From DAOTXK01 sp034435395 (GTDB lineage Bacteria > Chloroflexota > Anaerolineae > Aggregatilineales > Ch27): DNA of 26,753 nucleotides. Below the pieces are notes generated by a model that worked only from the letters and a program-made list of their open reading frames with translations, was not told the origin of the DNA and ran no database searches. The stretch covers positions 1 to 26,753 of the forward strand of contig DAOTXK010000372.1 of the NCBI GenBank assembly GCA_034435395.1. The letters are read 5' to 3'. Positions 25,274 to 26,753 of this stretch are shown here, piece by piece. A program made the translations under genes and the position numbers. The first letter of the stretch is position 1; the number at the start of each line of letters is the position of its first letter.

Positions 25274-25282
25274 ATTGTACCA
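25274..25282 (-). promoter_or_regulatory. Extended -10 promoter of the HEAT-repeat gene
   Basis: The minus strand reads TGGTACAAT, a TGn-extended -10 with five of six matches. There is no clear -35. The transcription start is predicted near 25265, agreeing with the downstream GTG and its Shine-Dalgarno. Confidence 0.5.
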
Positions 25283-25381
25283 TAGTTGCCCATCCGGGGC
25301 GCGCTGGGATATGGGCGCGACCAGCGGGGAGTCGCCGGAGACCCGCGTTTATGGTGAAACCTTCTCGCCTGAACAACGTAT

Positions 25382-25387
25382 TATAAT
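25382..25387 (+). promoter_or_regulatory. Consensus -10 box of the DUF4342 gene
   Basis: A perfect TATAAT in an otherwise GC-rich region, about 65 bp before the ATG. No recognisable -35 hexamer at 16-18 bp, so an activator or another sigma factor may be needed. Predicted start is near 25394. Confidence 0.5.
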
Positions 25388-25404
25388 GGTAGATACCAGT
25401 GACC

Positions 25405-25428
25405 ATTCATCGCGCTTGAGCGGTGAAT
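25405..25428 (+). promoter_or_regulatory. Hairpin in the DUF4342 leader
   Basis: ATTCATCGC - GCTTGA - GCGGTGAAT forms a 9-bp stem with one internal T·G pair and a 6-base loop. It lies between the predicted transcription start and the AAGGAG ribosome site, so it could be an mRNA control hairpin or, as DNA, an operator. There is no T run, so it is not a classic terminator. Confidence 0.45.
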
Positions 25429-25453
25429 ACTGATGGCTGACAAGGAGTGAACC

Positions 25454-25798
25454 ATGTCTGACCAAGAGAATCCTGAGGTTCAGGAAGACAAGAAGACCTT
25501 TGCGGAGGAACTCAACGTGGCCGGGAATCAGCTGGTCAAGGAAGTCGAGCGCCTGATCAACGAGGGCAATGTCCGCCGCCTGATCATCAAGCAGGACGAC
25601 AAGGTGCTGCTGGAAGTATCGCTGACGCTGGGTGTGATCGGCGCGGGCGCGGTGGCCATTTTCGCCCCCTGGTCGGCGGTCATCCTGGCGGCGGTGGCCG
25701 CGCTGGCTGCGGCGGTGGCCCGCGTGACCATCGTCATCGAGCGCCTGGAAGAGGGCGAAGTCGACGACATGGAAGAGCCGCCCGCCGCCCAGGGTTAG
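25454..25798 (+). CDS. DUF4342 domain-containing protein
   Basis: 114 residues. A charged N-terminus precedes the family core (FAEELNVAGNQLVKEVERLI, NEGNVRRLIIKQDDKVLLEV). A hydrophobic Ala/Val-rich stretch (about 55-88, LGVIGAGAVAIFAPWSAVIL onward), a final strand (VTIVIERLEE) and an acidic tail follow. The family is widespread in Firmicutes and Chloroflexota and has no assigned biochemical function. The hydrophobic stretch suggests membrane association, with the N-terminal helix possibly UBA-like (inference). AAGGAG lies seven bases before the ATG. A separate promoter and a terminator-like hairpin mark it as a single-gene transcript. Confidence 0.9.
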   Translation: MSDQENPEVQEDKKTFAEELNVAGNQLVKEVERLINEGNVRRLIIKQDDKVLLEVSLTLGVIGAGAVAIFAPWSAVILAAVAALAAAVARVTIVIERLEEGEVDDMEEPPAAQG

Positions 25799-25828
25799 TT
25801 CGTCGTTCCTCCCATCATCTGGATTCCG

Positions 25829-25857
25829 ACAGCGTCTCCACCCGGTGGGGACGCTGT
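25829..25857 (+). terminator. Terminator hairpin after the DUF4342 gene
   Basis: ACAGCGTCTCCA...TGGGGACGCTGT: about 12 pairs with one T·G pair and a three-base loop, followed by the partly T-rich TCTGTTAT. The strong stem and position 31 bp after the stop support a terminator, although the T run is imperfect. Confidence 0.6.
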
Positions 25858-26091
25858 TCTGTTATCCCCGGCCTGGAGCGCGGCCGCTCTGGCAGCGGCG
25901 GCGACAGCGCGAATTTTTTTCGCCGCCAGCGCGCCCCTGGTCCAGGCGGATGATCGGACGCGGGCCTGGCCTCTGGCGGTTAGAATCCACAAACTCAGGC
26001 CGGGAAAGCAGCGGGTGTGCTGTCCAGAGGAGCCTGCCAGCGCGCTTCCACCGGTCCGCGGGGGGCCGGGCTGTCTAAGCGGGGGAACGGC
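25858..26091. other. Intergenic stretch without a supported gene
   Basis: The region lies between the DUF4342 terminator and the stop of the convergent ABC gene. It contains GC-rich inverted repeats (GCCGC...GCGGC near 25883-25899; GGCGGCGA/TCGCCGCC at 25897-25904 and 25920-25927) and a run of seven or more T at 25913-25920. I see no convincing coding frame, tRNA or T-tailed terminator for the minus-strand gene. Confidence 0.5.

Positions 26092-26753
<662 letters not shown>

Noticed and set aside
25897..25927. GGCGGCGA/TCGCCGCC hairpin with a T run in its loop
   Set aside because: The T run is inside the loop rather than after the stem, so it does not form a terminator on either strand; listed only as part of the intergenic region.
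25845..26078. Plus-strand frame of 77 codons in the last intergenic region
   Set aside because: Starts inside the terminator hairpin, no ribosome site, Arg/Pro-rich composition, no family resemblance.

Overview
The window is high-GC bacterial DNA with tightly packed genes, very probably from a member of the Chloroflexota (Anaerolineae-like). The case rests on gene content: strings of GAF-domain sensors, a DUF4342 protein, a Thr/Pro-rich lipoprotein with a PPC-like domain, a membrane-associated M28 peptidase and a BtrH-type protein. This assignment is inferred from content and style; no rRNA or other phylogenetic marker is present.

Region 1 (17113 down to 1, minus strand) is one continuous signalling operon of eight genes that runs off the left edge. 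In order of transcription it encodes two single-domain response regulators, a cytosolic protein with four PAS domains plus GAF, three related six-TM proteins with paired GAF domains, a two-TM extracytoplasmic-sensor/HAMP/GAF protein, and a giant receptor-like protein of at least 2015 residues (two TM segments, HAMP, about nine GAF-like domains, one PAS). Most genes overlap (ATGA, TTGA, TAATG) or are separated by 8-65 bp. None of the six sensor proteins shows a kinase, GGDEF, EAL, HD-GYP or DNA-binding output within the window. The two receiver proteins therefore have no visible phosphodonor unless the giant protein carries one beyond base 1, or a kinase gene follows it. Several sensors share a short module following an LNRxLT..W motif and a common C-terminal tail.

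Region 2 (17114-21269) starts with a regulatory region of about 240 bp between the operon and a divergent PIG-L/LmbE-type deacetylase. That region holds two inverted repeats and an extended -10 promoter. Convergent to the deacetylase is a BtrH-N/DUF4872 protein with a very good promoter of its own. A zinc alcohol dehydrogenase and an SDR oxidoreductase then form a two-gene minus-strand operon. A role of these four genes in modified-sugar or aminoglycoside-like chemistry is possible but speculative.

Region 3 (21413-24459, plus strand) encodes a secreted lipoprotein with FecR-like and PPC-like parts, a small DUF4177-like protein and a membrane-associated M28 metallopeptidase. Region 4 holds a HEAT-repeat protein (minus) and, divergently, a DUF4342 protein (plus) with a consensus -10 box and a leader hairpin. 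The window ends in the 5'-truncated gene for a polar amino-acid-type ABC ATPase with an unusual Pro directly after its Walker A motif.

No rRNA, tRNA, CRISPR array, transposase or phage gene was seen. Long open frames lie antisense to the sensor genes; they are judged to be GC-bias shadows.
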